Below are positions 8,994-19,513 of a DNA stretch of 37,927 bases, one piece after another. Under the pieces are notes generated by a model. That model worked only from the letters and a program-made list of their open reading frames with translations, was not told the origin of the DNA and ran no database searches. Positions within the stretch are counted from its first letter, which is position 1; the number at the start of each line of letters is the position of its first letter. Origin of the DNA: Microvirga arabica (GTDB lineage: Bacteria; Pseudomonadota; Alphaproteobacteria; Rhizobiales; Beijerinckiaceae); assembly GCF_016811235.1 (NCBI RefSeq), contig NZ_JAFBID010000063.1, positions 1 through 37,927 of the forward strand, given 5' to 3'. The translations under genes and the position numbers were made by a program.

Positions 8994-9099
8994 GACCTGT
9001 GCCTCTTCTGGCCTTGTAGTGATGAGCGTTTGGCGGACGCTGACCTTGTTTACTTGAACTCTTCACGATGGCCCGCCGCGCCAACGCGTTACTCACTCG

Positions 9100-9127
9100 A
9101 GTGACTTCCAAGAGACCGGAAGTCACT
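9100..9127. other. Inverted repeat in the ftsA-ftsZ gap
   Basis: Perfect 10-bp arms (AGTGACTTCC at 9100-9109, GGAAGTCACT at 9118-9127) flank an 8-nt loop. A small palindrome, CACTCGAGTG (9094-9103), overlaps one arm. It lies about 107 nt before the ftsZ start. On the plus strand a T-rich run follows, but no plus-strand gene needs terminating. On the coding strand it could be an mRNA hairpin or a dyad protein-binding site controlling ftsZ. Function is unknown. Confidence 0.5.
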
Positions 9128-9141
9128 CTTACTTTTTCACC

Positions 9142-9189
9142 GCATTTTCTGTCGCAAAACCGGAGCCCACTTTTGCGGAAAATGCTCTA
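9142..9189 (-). repeat. TAGAGCAT-type hairpin repeat supplying the ftsA stop codon
   Basis: On the coding strand the element begins TAGAGCATTTTCCGCAAAAG. Nested inverted arms are visible: GCATTTTC (9142-9149 on the plus strand) against GAAAATGC (9178-9185), and an inner TCGCAAAA/TTTTGCGG pair. The first three bases, TAG, are the ftsA stop codon. The pattern matches the AGAGCAT...AAAAGTGGG palindromic repeats scattered through Rhizobiales genomes. A second, cleaner copy is at 26870-26917. Confidence 0.65.
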
Positions 9190-10509
9190 GAAACTATCGC
9201 GAATCCACCGGCCCATCCGAGAGAAGTAGCCGTCGGTTCCCGTACTCTGGAACAAGCCGCTGGATTGCGGCTCGAAATACTCGATGTGTGCCACCTGCGG
9301 ATAAACCAGGAGGCCGACCACCGCCGAAAAGGCAGGGCCCTTTGCCGCCTCGGGCAGACCCTTGATGCCGAGCGGACGCCCGACACGAACCTGGCCCTGC
9401 AAGATGCGGCGCGCCGTTTCCGGCAGCCCGACGAGCTGGCTTGCGCCGCCCGTCAGCACGACCCGCCGTCCGGCCTGGGCCGCAAAGCCCGCGCCCTTCA
9501 ACCGGTCGCGCACGAGTTCGAGAACCTCCTCGACCCGCGGCTTGATGATGCGAACGAGGTGCGACTTCGGCAGATGATTCGGAACGTCCCGTTCGTCCTC
9601 ATCGACCTGCGGCACCGCGATCATGTCCCGGTCATCCGCGCTCGAAGTGATGGCGGAGCCGTAGAAAGTCTTGAGCCGTTCGGCAGCGGACACGCGGGTC
9701 GTGAGACCGCGCGCGATGTCCATGGTCACATGGTGACCGCCGACCGCGATGGCATCGGTGTGAACCAGATGCCCGTTGGAGAAGATGCCCACGCTCGTGG
9801 TGCCGCCGCCCATGTCGACGACGGCGCAGCCCATGTCGGCTTCATCGTCGACGAGAGCGGAGAGACCCGCTGCATACGGCGTGGCGATCACCGCCTCGAC
9901 GCCGAGATGGCAGCGCTCGACGGCCAGCATGAGGTTGCGCGCGGCAGCAGCCTCGGACGTCACCACATGCAGATCCGCGCCGAGGCGCTCGCCGATCATG
10001 CCGGCAGGATCCACGATGTGATTCTGCGCGTCGAGCGAGAAGCCGGTGGGAAGAGCATGAAGAACGGTGCGGCCGCGGCGCAGATCGTAGCTGGATGCTG
10101 CATCGAGCACGCGATGCACATCGTTTTCGCTCACGGCGCCACGCACGGGAACATGCGCCTCGAAATGCTCGGACGCGAGACGCCCGCCGGTGAGATTGAC
10201 GATCACCGACTGGATCTCGACCTTCGCCATCCGCTCGGCGGCATGCACCGCCTGGCGGATCGCGGCCTCGGCCGATTCCAGATCGACGACCACGCCGCCC
10301 TTCAGGCCCATGGACCGCTGATGGCCGATGCCGAGGATGCGCGCCACATGGGTGCGGCTGCGCAATGACTCGACCTCGTCGGCCGGCTTCAGTTCCGCCA
10401 CCACGCAGACCACCTTGCTCGTTCCCACGTCGAGCACCGAGAGAATGGTGCTCTTGCGTGCGGAGAGTGGCTTCAGGCGAGGCGTCAAACCGTGACCCGA
10501 GAGACTCAT
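9187..10509 (-). CDS. ftsA: Cell division protein FtsA
   Basis: This actin-like ATPase (440 residues) tethers FtsZ filaments to the inner membrane. Visible parts are the N-terminal phosphate strand (ILSVLDVGTSKVVCVVAEL), an inserted 1C/SHS2 region with VNLTGGR, and a second nucleotide motif, VVDMGGGTTSVGIF. VLTGGASQLVGL follows in the C-terminal half. The last residues (GYFSRMGRWIRDSF) form the expected amphipathic membrane-targeting helix. The ATG overlaps the ftsQ stop as ATGA, indicating translational coupling. The stop codon coincides with the first three bases of a hairpin repeat. Confidence 0.97.
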   Translation of the reverse strand: MSLSGHGLTPRLKPLSARKSTILSVLDVGTSKVVCVVAELKPADEVESLRSRTHVARILGIGHQRSMGLKGGVVVDLESAEAAIRQAVHAAERMAKVEIQSVIVNLTGGRLASEHFEAHVPVRGAVSENDVHRVLDAASSYDLRRGRTVLHALPTGFSLDAQNHIVDPAGMIGERLGADLHVVTSEAAAARNLMLAVERCHLGVEAVIATPYAAGLSALVDDEADMGCAVVDMGGGTTSVGIFSNGHLVHTDAIAVGGHHVTMDIARGLTTRVSAAERLKTFYGSAITSSADDRDMIAVPQVDEDERDVPNHLPKSHLVRIIKPRVEEVLELVRDRLKGAGFAAQAGRRVVLTGGASQLVGLPETARRILQGQVRVGRPLGIKGLPEAAKGPAFSAVVGLLVYPQVAHIEYFEPQSSGLFQSTGTDGYFSRMGRWIRDSF

Positions 10510-11462
10510 GTATCGACCCCCTTGCCGCGCATTGGTTTTTTCTTGAGGGCCTCAGCGCGGGCCAAGGCGGCCTCTTCCGTCAAGCGGACGACGACGCGAT
10601 CCGCCATGCGCAGATCGATCGCCAGCACGTCCTTTTCCAGAATCTTCTGCTCGTGTTCGAGCTTCACGAGACGGGCCAGCGCATCCGCGGCTCCGATCTC
10701 CGGCAGGCGCACGTCCATGCCGTTGTCCATCTTCAGCGTCCAGCGCCGCCCGGCGACCAACGTGCCGGCGCGGATGCGCTGCTTCAGCGGGCCGGCTGCC
10801 TCGACGAGCGCGAGGTAATCCTTGCTGCGGGCATTGGCGCCCTCGCCCACCACGAAGGGCAGATCGAGATAGCGCTCGTCCTGCATGAGGTCGATCACCG
10901 TGCCGTCGGCGGCAACGACGAAAAGCTCGCCGTTGTTCTGCCAGATGGCATGGGCCTCGCGCTCGACCAGCGTGATGACGAGTTCGTTGGGATAGAGCTT
11001 GCGCACCGTCGCCGACTTGACCATCGGGACGCGCTCGAGGCGCTCGCGCAGGTCGTTCACGTCGAGGAAGGCGAGCGAGAGTTTGCCGTTGATGCCGCCA
11101 GCGGCCAGAACCTCGTTCTCGCCCATCTGCGAAATGCCGGAGATCGTCACCTGTTCGAGGCCTAGGCCCACGGTGCGCGCCAGGGCATGATGCGGCTCAC
11201 CATGCTGGCGGATGAAATCGTCGATATGGCCGCCCTGCCAGAGGCCGTAGCCGACCACCGCCCAGAAGAAGGCCAGCGTCAGGCCGGTTCCGAGGAAGCG
11301 GGGGAGGCGCTGCTCGACCGGAACGGCGGAGGAGCGGCGGCGCACGCTACTGGGGGCGCCGAACAGCTTCCTGATTCGGGAGGGCTGCTTAAACGAGGGG
11401 CTGAGCCTCCGGCCTCCGGAGGCAGCGCGCGCAACGGCGAATCCGGCCGGATAGGCCGTCAT
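10506..11462 (-). CDS. ftsQ: Cell division protein FtsQ
   Basis: FtsQ is a bitopic divisome protein that links early and late division proteins through FtsB and FtsL. The ATG at 11462 is chosen because it forms an ATGA overlap with the ddl stop; another in-frame ATG at 11492 would add 10 residues. From 11462 the protein has 318 residues. It has a basic cytoplasmic tail of about 55 residues, one membrane segment (about 57-76), a periplasmic POTRA domain (about 90-165, containing VTISGISQMGENEVLAAGGI) and the beta domain. The last 4 nt overlap ftsA. The N-terminal tail is rich in Arg and Ser, as is usual in Rhizobiales. Confidence 0.94.
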   Translation of the reverse strand: MTAYPAGFAVARAASGGRRLSPSFKQPSRIRKLFGAPSSVRRRSSAVPVEQRLPRFLGTGLTLAFFWAVVGYGLWQGGHIDDFIRQHGEPHHALARTVGLGLEQVTISGISQMGENEVLAAGGINGKLSLAFLDVNDLRERLERVPMVKSATVRKLYPNELVITLVEREAHAIWQNNGELFVVAADGTVIDLMQDERYLDLPFVVGEGANARSKDYLALVEAAGPLKQRIRAGTLVAGRRWTLKMDNGMDVRLPEIGAADALARLVKLEHEQKILEKDVLAIDLRMADRVVVRLTEEAALARAEALKKKPMRGKGVDT

Positions 11463-12382
11463 CGGTTGCAGGTAGCGTCCTCCACCATCCATTGCACAAG
11501 CTCGCCAAACGTATAGCCCGCATGGGCTGCCAGTTCTGGCACCAAGCTCGTCTCGGTCATGCCGGGTTGCGTGTTGACTTCAAGAACGACGAGTTCCCCG
11601 GTTCCCCCAGGAGTGTCGTCGTACCGCAAGTCGGCGCGGCTGATTCCCCGACAGCCGAGCGCTTGATGCGCCGTTAACGCCAACTCTTGGACCTTTTGGT
11701 AAATATTCGGTTTAATTTCTGCCGGGAGGACGTGAATGGAGCCTCCCTTCACATATTTCGCATCGTAATCGTAGAAGACCCCGGTGGCGGGCCGGATGTC
11801 GATGACCCCGAGGGCCTTGTCGCCCATCACCGCGCAGGTCAGCTCGCGGCCCGCAACATATGATTCCACAAGGACTTGGTCGCCGAACGACCAGTCCTCG
11901 CGGGTCAGTTCCTGGGGTGGATGGGAGCGGTCCTCGCGGACGATGATGACCCCATAGGACGAGCCCTCGCTGATGGGCTTGATCACGTAGGGCGCCGGCA
12001 GGACGTGGCTTTTCGCCGCCTCGAAACGGTTAACGACCAGCCCTTTGGGAACCGGCACGCCGGCCGATTCCATAACGATTTTCGCCTTGTCCTTCTGCAT
12101 GGCGAGCGCCGAGGCGAGGACGCCGGAATGGGTGTAGGGAATTCTTAAGAGTTCCAGCAGGCCCTGAATGGTCCCGTCTTCCCCCACCCGCCCGTGCAGC
12201 GCATTGAACACCACGTCCGGCGCAACTGCCTGGAGAACGGTGGCAATATCGGATTGCACGTCGATGGGAGTGACCTTGTAGCCCTGCTCTTCCAGGGCCT
12301 TGCAGCAGGCTCGGCCCGACGCCAGGCTGACCTCGCGCTCCGCCGACCAGCCGCCATAAAGGATGGCAACATGCTTCGCCAT
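11459..12382 (-). CDS. ddl: D-alanine--D-alanine ligase
   Basis: This ATP-grasp enzyme (307 residues) joins two D-alanines to make the dipeptide that MurF adds to the peptidoglycan precursor. Motifs include ILYGGWSAEREVSL near the N-terminus, VIKPISEGSSYGV in the ATP-grasp lid region, and the metal-binding C-terminal segment EVNTQPGMTETSLVPELA. A strong ribosome site (AGGAGAG) precedes the ATG. It is separated from murB by 50 nt, one of the few real gaps in the cluster. That gap contains a GATTC (12425-12429), a possible CcrM methylation site. Downstream it overlaps ftsQ by 4 nt. The dcw position matches the ddlB copy of E. coli. Confidence 0.97.
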   Translation of the reverse strand: MAKHVAILYGGWSAEREVSLASGRACCKALEEQGYKVTPIDVQSDIATVLQAVAPDVVFNALHGRVGEDGTIQGLLELLRIPYTHSGVLASALAMQKDKAKIVMESAGVPVPKGLVVNRFEAAKSHVLPAPYVIKPISEGSSYGVIIVREDRSHPPQELTREDWSFGDQVLVESYVAGRELTCAVMGDKALGVIDIRPATGVFYDYDAKYVKGGSIHVLPAEIKPNIYQKVQELALTAHQALGCRGISRADLRYDDTPGGTGELVVLEVNTQPGMTETSLVPELAAHAGYTFGELVQWMVEDATCNR

Positions 12383-12432
12383 GGGTCTCTCCTGTCATGC
12401 GACCCGGACACCAGGTCAAAAAGTGATTCGAG

Positions 12433-13352
12433 TTACGACTTGGCCAGTCCGACCCGCTTGATCTCCCATTCGAGCTCCACGCCCGACATTTCGCGGACGC
12501 GGCGGCGGACCTCTTCGCCTAGGCCCTCGATATCGGCCGCGGAGGCGGAGCCGTGGTTGATCAGGAAGTTGCAGTGCATCTCGGACACCTGGGCATCGCC
12601 CACGCGCAAGCCCCGGCAGCCGGCGGCATCGACCAGTTCCCAAGCCTTCCTGCCCGGCGGGTTCTTGAAGGTGGATCCACCCGTGCGGGTGTTGACCGGC
12701 TGGGTCGAGGAGCGCGCTTCGGTGATGGCGTTCATCTCGGCCAGGATTTCTTCCGGATTGCCGGGACGGCCCTCGAACAGCGCCTCAGTGAAGATCACGT
12801 TGTCCGGCACGGAAGAATGGCGGTAGGTGAAGCCCATCTGCGCATTGGTGAAGCTCACCGCCTCGCCCGTGCGCGTGAGGCCCTTGGCCTCGACGAGCAC
12901 ATCCTTGGTCTCGCCGCCATAGGCGCCGCCATTCATGCGCAAGGCCCCGCCGATGGCGCCGGGAATGCCCCGCAGGAACGACAGGCCCGCGATGCCGGCC
13001 TCGGCGGCTGCGCGCGCCACCTTCACGTCGGGAGCGCCTGCTCCGGCGCGCACGCGCAGGTCCGGCTCGATGGAGACTTCGGCAAAGCCCTTGCCGAGAC
13101 GAATCACCACCCCCTCGAACCCGCCGTCGCGGATGAGAAGGTTGGAGCCGAGACCCACCACGAGGACCGGCACGCCGCGGTCGAGGCGCTGCAGAAAGTA
13201 AGCGAGATCATTCGCGTCCACCGGCGTGAACAGCACCTGCGCCGGGCCACCCGTGCGGAACCAGGAGAGCGGCGCCGTCGGCGCATTCGCCTCCAGCTTG
13301 CCGCGCAGCTCCGGCATGCGGGCCTTCAGGTCGGCGGTGATATCGGCAAACA

Positions 13353-13353
<1 letters not shown>
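12433..13353 (-). CDS. murB: UDP-N-acetylenolpyruvoylglucosamine reductase MurB
   Basis: This FAD enzyme reduces the enolpyruvyl group of UDP-GlcNAc-enolpyruvate with NADPH to form UDP-MurNAc. FAD-binding phrases are visible: SWFRTGGPAQVLF, VVGLGSNLLIRDGG and IPGAIGGALRMNGGAYGG. The catalytic Ser lies in GGSTFKNP, and SEMHCNFLINHG follows near the C-terminus. I use the ATG at 13353, whose A is also the last base of the murC TGA (TGATG, 1-nt overlap). A TTG one codon upstream is possible but less likely. This gives 306 residues, normal for the family. Translation is almost certainly coupled to murC. Confidence 0.97.
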
Positions 13354-14764
<1,411 letters not shown>

Positions 14765-14768
<4 letters not shown>

Positions 14769-15883
14769 GGGCTTATTCCGTTACGATCTGAAGAAATGAG
14801 GGTGCGCACGGCCTGAGCCAGGCGCTCGGCCGCATCCGTGATGCTGGCGCTATGTGCGGCGGCGGCGGCCTGGGTCAAGCGGTCAGGCTCTTGAAAATAG
14901 GCTTGAATCTCGCCGGCCAGCCGCTCAGGGGTGAAGTCCGATTGCGGGCAAACGATGGCAGCGCCCAGATCCCCGAGGGTCTTGGCATTGGCCGCTTGGT
15001 CCTGATCGAGGGAGCCCGGCAGGGGCACGAGGATCGAGGGACGGCCGATCACGGCAAGCTCCGCCACGGTCGAGGCGCCGGAGCGGGAGACCACGAGATG
15101 AGCCTGGGCCAGCCGATGCGGCAGGTCCTTGAAGAAGGGCTCGGCCTCGAATTCCACATTCAGGCGCTGGTAATGGGCAACAACCCGCTCAAGGTCCTCG
15201 CCCCTCGCCTGCTGGGTGATGACGACGCGGGCACGGAGGGCGGCAGGCAGCTTCTCGATGGCGGGCGGCACCACGTCGCTCATGACCCGGGCGCCCTGGC
15301 TGCCGCCGACCACGAGGAGACGGAGTTTGCCATTGGGTTCAAGCGGCGCATAAGCCTGCTTCGCCGCCTCCAGCACCGCTGGGCGGATCGGATTGCCAGT
15401 ATGAATCGTCTTGCCCGAGACATTGGCAGGGATACCCTTGATGCCGGCAAAGCCTGTGGCGATCACGGTGGCGCGGCGGGCGAGCAGGCGGTTGGCCCGG
15501 CCCATCACGCCGTTCGCCTCGTGGATCACCGTCGGGACCTTGAGGAGCGAGGCGGCGATGACCGGCGGCACGGTGGGATAGCCGCCGAAGCCCACGACCA
15601 CCGCGGGCTTCATCCGGCGGATCGCCGCCATGGATTGCAGGGTCCCCTGCCCGAGCATCAGGGCGGCCTTCGCCATATGCGGGATGGAGCGGCCCGACGG
15701 GGTGGCGGATGGGATCTCTACGATCTCGTCGGCTGGGAACGAGCCGGCATAGGCGTTGGCGCGCTTGTCGGTAGCAAGCGCCACCCTGGCGCCGGACGCC
15801 TTCAAGGCATTGGCGAGGGCCTCGGCCGGAAAGAGATGACCGCCGGTGCCGCCGGCGGTCAGGAGGATGAGAGGAGCGTTCAT
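14765..15883 (-). CDS. murG: Undecaprenyl-PP-MurNAc-pentapeptide GlcNAc transferase MurG
   Basis: MurG is a GT-B glycosyltransferase on the inner face of the cytoplasmic membrane; it converts lipid I to lipid II with UDP-GlcNAc. The start at 15883 (MNAPLILLTAGGTGGHLFPA) gives 372 residues with the family's glycine-rich loop right at the N-terminus. The frame is open further upstream into ftsW, but that part has no homology features. Other motifs are GFGGYPTVPP, HEANGVMGRANRLLA, and the UDP-sugar site region SGASTVAELAVIGRPSILVP followed by DQDQAANA. It begins 2 nt after the ftsW stop and overlaps murC by 4 nt. Confidence 0.97.
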
Positions 15884-15885
15884 CT

Positions 15886-17025
15886 TCAAAGTCGATCCTG
15901 GCCGAAATGGTCCATCATCTCGGCGCGCGGACGACGCCGCGTGAGCGCGATGAGGAAGCCCATGCCGAGCGCCAGCGACAAGAGCGAGGAGCCGCCATAG
16001 GAGATGAAGGGCAGCGTCATGCCCTTGGCCGGCATGAGGTGCACGTTCACCATCATGTTGATGCAGGCCTGCAGGCCGAACATGAAGATGAGGCCCGTGG
16101 CGGCCAGCCGGCAGAAGGTGTCCTCGTTGCGGCGCGCGAGCGTGAGGCCGCGCAGCACGATGAAGGCGAAGACCATGAGCAGCGCAATGCACACCACGAT
16201 GCCGAACTCCTCTGCCGTGACGGCGAAGATGAAGTCGGTATGCGCGTCGGGCAGGATGCGCTTGACCGAGCCTTCGCCCGGACCACGCCCAAGCCAGCCG
16301 CCGCGAGAGAACGACTCCATGGCGGTGTCGACCTGGAACGTGTCACCGGAATCCTTGTCCAAGAAGCGCTCGATGCGGGCGCGCACGTGCGGCAGGAACT
16401 GATAGGCTGCGCCGATGCCGAGGAGCCCTGCACCACCGAGGCCCATGACCCAGAACCAGTGCAGTCCGGCGACGAAGAACAGGCCGCACCACACGATGGT
16501 GACGAGCATGGTCTGGCCGAAATCAGGCTGCAGGATGAGCGGGATGATGGTGGCGGGCAGGAGCAGGAAGGCCATGAGCGTGCCAGGAACGTCCTTGCGC
16601 CGCGCCCCTTCCGAGAAGGCCCAGGCCGAGAGCACCACGAAGGCGGGCTTCACGAACTCGGACGGCTGAAGGCCGAGCGGGCCGATCATGATCCAGCGAT
16701 GGGCGCCCTTGATCTCAGGCCCATACTGGAAAGCCAGCAGGATCAGCACCATGCCGAGCGCATAGACGATGAGGGCGAGCCGCCGCAGGTGGCGCAGGGA
16801 CAAGAACGACACCGTGATGATGATGAACAGGGCGGGGATAAGGAACATCACCTGCCGGTTCACGAAGTGGAACGTGGAAAGCCCAAGCCGCTCCGCCACC
16901 GGCGGGCCGCCCGCCATGAGAAAGACGAGGCCTGCCAGCATGAGGATGGCGAGACCTGCGAGAAGCGAACGGTCGACCGTCCACCACCAATCACCGAAAG
17001 CCGAGCGTTCCGCGCGTGACACCAT
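15886..17025 (-). CDS. ftsW: Septal peptidoglycan glycosyltransferase FtsW
   Basis: FtsW is the SEDS-family polymerase that extends septal glycan strands from lipid II and pairs with FtsI. The start at 17025 (MVSRAERSAFGDWWWTVDR) follows a G-rich ribosome site and lies 2 nt after the murD stop. The longer open frame upstream overlaps murD and is not supported. The 379-residue product has about ten hydrophobic segments. It carries the SEDS motifs GPLGLQPSEFVKPAFVVLSA and FISYGGSSLLSLALGMGFL near the C-terminus. The putative catalytic Asp region follows FLDKDSGDTFQVDTAMESF in the large periplasmic loop. Confidence 0.96.
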   Translation of the reverse strand: MVSRAERSAFGDWWWTVDRSLLAGLAILMLAGLVFLMAGGPPVAERLGLSTFHFVNRQVMFLIPALFIIITVSFLSLRHLRRLALIVYALGMVLILLAFQYGPEIKGAHRWIMIGPLGLQPSEFVKPAFVVLSAWAFSEGARRKDVPGTLMAFLLLPATIIPLILQPDFGQTMLVTIVWCGLFFVAGLHWFWVMGLGGAGLLGIGAAYQFLPHVRARIERFLDKDSGDTFQVDTAMESFSRGGWLGRGPGEGSVKRILPDAHTDFIFAVTAEEFGIVVCIALLMVFAFIVLRGLTLARRNEDTFCRLAATGLIFMFGLQACINMMVNVHLMPAKGMTLPFISYGGSSLLSLALGMGFLIALTRRRPRAEMMDHFGQDRL

Positions 17026-17027
17026 CT

Positions 17028-18419
17028 TCAAGCCCCCTTGGCTTCGATGCCGGGTAATGCCCGGACCAGATCGCGGAAATGGTTTCCGCGTACTTCGTAA
17101 TTGGGAAATTGATCGTAGGACGCGCAGGCCGGCGACAGCAGCACAACAGCGTGGGCGCCAAGCGTCTGCGCGTCGGAGGCCGCCTGCTCCACGGCTTTGT
17201 CGAGGGTGCCGCAATGGACGTGCGGAACGTCGGAGCCAAGCGTTTTTGCAAACTCGTCCGAGGCTGCGCCGATGAGATAGGCCTTGCGGATCTTCGGGAA
17301 GTATTCCTTCAGCGGCTCGATGCCGCCTTCCTTCGCCTTGCCGCCGAGGATCCAGAAGATGTCGTCGAAGGACTTCAGCGCTTTCTCGGTGGAATCCGCA
17401 TTGGTCGCCTTAGAATCGTTGATAAAGAGAGCATCGCCGATGCGGCCGACCTCCTCCATGCGGTGCGGCAGGCCAGGGAAGGTGTGGAGACCGGAGCGGA
17501 TCTCGTCCGGAGAAACATTCAGCGCCAGGGCTATGGCAACAGCCGCAGCGGCGTTCTGGGCATTATGGGCGCCGCGCAGCGAGCCGATGCCCGATAGATT
17601 GGCCACCGAAGCGGCATCGTCCCCGGTTACGCCGACCAGGGTTTCGCCATCCGCGAAGACGCCCTTCACGTGTAGCGGCTCGACCGAGACCCGGGCGACG
17701 TTCACGCCCTGGGCTTCGCAGCGCTCGGCGATCGCGCGGCTCATCGGATCGTCGACGCCGATGACGGCGAGGCCTGCCTTCGCCACCAGCCGCTCCTTAA
17801 TCGCCGCATAGAGTTCCATCGTCCCGTGCCGGTCGATATGATCGGGCGAGAGATTGAGATGGACGCCGATGGTGGGCGCGAGCGAAGGCGCAAGGTCGAT
17901 CTGGAACGACGAGCATTCGACGACATGGATGCGTCGGTCGGAGGGCGGCTCGAGCGACAGGATCGCCGTGCCGATATTGCCACCCATCTGCACGTCGCGG
18001 CCGGCTTCACACAGGATATGTGCAATGAGCGCGGTCGTGGTGGACTTGCCGTTGGTGCCGGTGATGGCGACGAACGGCGCGTTTGGGGCGATTTTCGCAC
18101 GCTCGCGGCAGAACAGCTCGATATCGCCGATGATCTCGACGCCAGCCTCACGCGCCAGCTTTGCCGACCAGTGCGGCTCGGGGTGGGTGAGCGGCACGCC
18201 GGGCGAGAGGATGAAGGACGAAAACTGCGACCAGTCGGCTTGGCGCAGGTCGGCGGTCTCGATGCCTTTTGCTCCAGCTTCCGCCATCTTGGCCGGGTTG
18301 TCGTCGCAGGCAATCACCCGTGCCCCGCCCTCCTTCAGGGCAAGCGCCGTCGCCAGCCCCGAGCCACCCAGGCCGAAGAGAGCAACCGTTTTGCCTACAA
18401 AGGAGGTGACGGGTGTCAT
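17028..18419 (-). CDS. murD: UDP-N-acetylmuramoyl-L-alanine--D-glutamate ligase MurD
   Basis: MurD adds D-glutamate to UDP-MurNAc-L-Ala. The 463-residue protein has the N-terminal dinucleotide-like fold (TVALFGLGGSGLATALAL). The Mur P-loop GTNGKSTT is at 121-128, with LNLSPDHIDRHG in the central domain and INDSKATNADSTEKAL plus LSPACASYDQFPNYEVRG in the C-terminal domain. All are typical of MurD rather than other Mur ligases. It starts 5 nt after mraY and ends 2 nt before ftsW. Confidence 0.98.
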   Translation of the reverse strand: MTPVTSFVGKTVALFGLGGSGLATALALKEGGARVIACDDNPAKMAEAGAKGIETADLRQADWSQFSSFILSPGVPLTHPEPHWSAKLAREAGVEIIGDIELFCRERAKIAPNAPFVAITGTNGKSTTTALIAHILCEAGRDVQMGGNIGTAILSLEPPSDRRIHVVECSSFQIDLAPSLAPTIGVHLNLSPDHIDRHGTMELYAAIKERLVAKAGLAVIGVDDPMSRAIAERCEAQGVNVARVSVEPLHVKGVFADGETLVGVTGDDAASVANLSGIGSLRGAHNAQNAAAAVAIALALNVSPDEIRSGLHTFPGLPHRMEEVGRIGDALFINDSKATNADSTEKALKSFDDIFWILGGKAKEGGIEPLKEYFPKIRKAYLIGAASDEFAKTLGSDVPHVHCGTLDKAVEQAASDAQTLGAHAVVLLSPACASYDQFPNYEVRGNHFRDLVRALPGIEAKGA

Positions 18420-18424
18420 GCGTC

Positions 18425-19510
18425 TTACCGGAGTTTCAGGGTGGCAAGGCCGGTGAGCGCGAGCACGACGGCGATGATCCAGAAGCGGATCACCACCTGC
18501 GGCTCGGTCCAGCCCAGCTGCTCGAAATGGTGGTGGATCGGCGCCATCTTGAAGACGCGCTTGCCGGTGAGCTTGAACGAAGTGACCTGGATAATCACGG
18601 ACAGGATCTCCAGCACGAACAGGCCGCCCACGATGGCGAGCACGATCTCGTGCTTGGCCGCGACCGCGATGGCGCCGAGCATGCCGCCAAGCGCCAGCGA
18701 ACCCGTGTCGCCCATGAAGATCTGAGCCGGCGGCGCATTGAACCAGAGGAAGCCGAGGCCTGCGCCGATCAGCGCGCCGCAGAGCACGGCAAGCTCGCCG
18801 GTGCCGGGCACGAAATGGATCTGCAGGTAGTTGGAGAACACCGCGTTGCCGGACAGGTAGGCGATGAAGCCGAAGGTGCCGGCTGCGATCATCACGGGGA
18901 CGATGGCAAGCCCGTCGAGCCCGTCGGTGATGTTCACCGCATTGCCGGCGCCGACGATCACGAACCCGGCGAAGATCACGTAGAACCAGCCGAGATTGAT
19001 GATCAGGTCCTTCGAGAAGGGCAGCGCCAGCTTGTTCGCCAATCCCGGCGTGGCCATGTAGGAGATCGCCAGGCAGGCCACAACGGCGATCAGCGCCTCG
19101 ATGGTGAGACGCGAGCGGCCGGAAAAGCCTTTGTGCGACTGCTTCGTGACCTTCAGGTAATCGTCATAGAAGCCGATGGCGCCGAAGCCCACGGTGACGA
19201 ACAGCACGATCCACACATAGTGGTTTTCGAGGTTCGCCCAGAGCAGGGTCGAGACCAAGACGCCCGCGAGGATCATCAGGCCGCCCATGGTGGGGGTGCC
19301 GCGCTTCGTCAGCAGGTGCGATTGCGGCCCATCCTCGCGGATCGGCTGCCCCTTGCCCTGGCGCACGCGCAGCAGCGAGATGATCGCCGGGCCGAACAGG
19401 AACACGAACAGCATGCCGGTCGCGGTCGCGCCCCCGGTGCGGAACGTGATGTAGCGGAAGATGTTGAGGGGGCTGAAATAGGGGCTGAGCTCAGCCAACC
19501 AGGTTAACAT
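18425..19510 (-). CDS. mraY: Phospho-N-acetylmuramoyl-pentapeptide-transferase MraY
   Basis: MraY is an integral membrane enzyme that moves phospho-MurNAc-pentapeptide onto undecaprenyl phosphate, making lipid I. The 361-residue protein has about ten membrane segments. It carries the family motifs FGAIGFYDDYLKV, NITDGLDGLAIVPV and MGDTGSLALGGMLG, and the histidine-rich MAPIHHHFEQLGW near the C-terminus. These Asp and His clusters form the magnesium and substrate site. It lies 3 nt after murF and 5 nt before murD, inside the coupled run. Confidence 0.98.
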   Translation of the reverse strand: MLTWLAELSPYFSPLNIFRYITFRTGGATATGMLFVFLFGPAIISLLRVRQGKGQPIREDGPQSHLLTKRGTPTMGGLMILAGVLVSTLLWANLENHYVWIVLFVTVGFGAIGFYDDYLKVTKQSHKGFSGRSRLTIEALIAVVACLAISYMATPGLANKLALPFSKDLIINLGWFYVIFAGFVIVGAGNAVNITDGLDGLAIVPVMIAAGTFGFIAYLSGNAVFSNYLQIHFVPGTGELAVLCGALIGAGLGFLWFNAPPAQIFMGDTGSLALGGMLGAIAVAAKHEIVLAIVGGLFVLEILSVIIQVTSFKLTGKRVFKMAPIHHHFEQLGWTEPQVVIRFWIIAVVLALTGLATLKLR

Positions 19511-19513
19511 CGA

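Noticed and set aside
8994..9186. CtrA-type control site before ftsZ
   Set aside because: No TTAA-N7-TTAA or near match was found in the gap.
12383..12432. TTGACC and GATTC in the murB-ddl gap as an internal cell-cycle promoter
   Set aside because: The -35-like element has no acceptable -10 at the right distance, and a single GANTC site is not enough evidence.
15884..16192. N-terminal extension of murG into ftsW
   Set aside because: The added residues are Arg/His-rich out-of-frame ftsW sequence, and the MurG glycine-rich loop begins right after the ATG at 15883.
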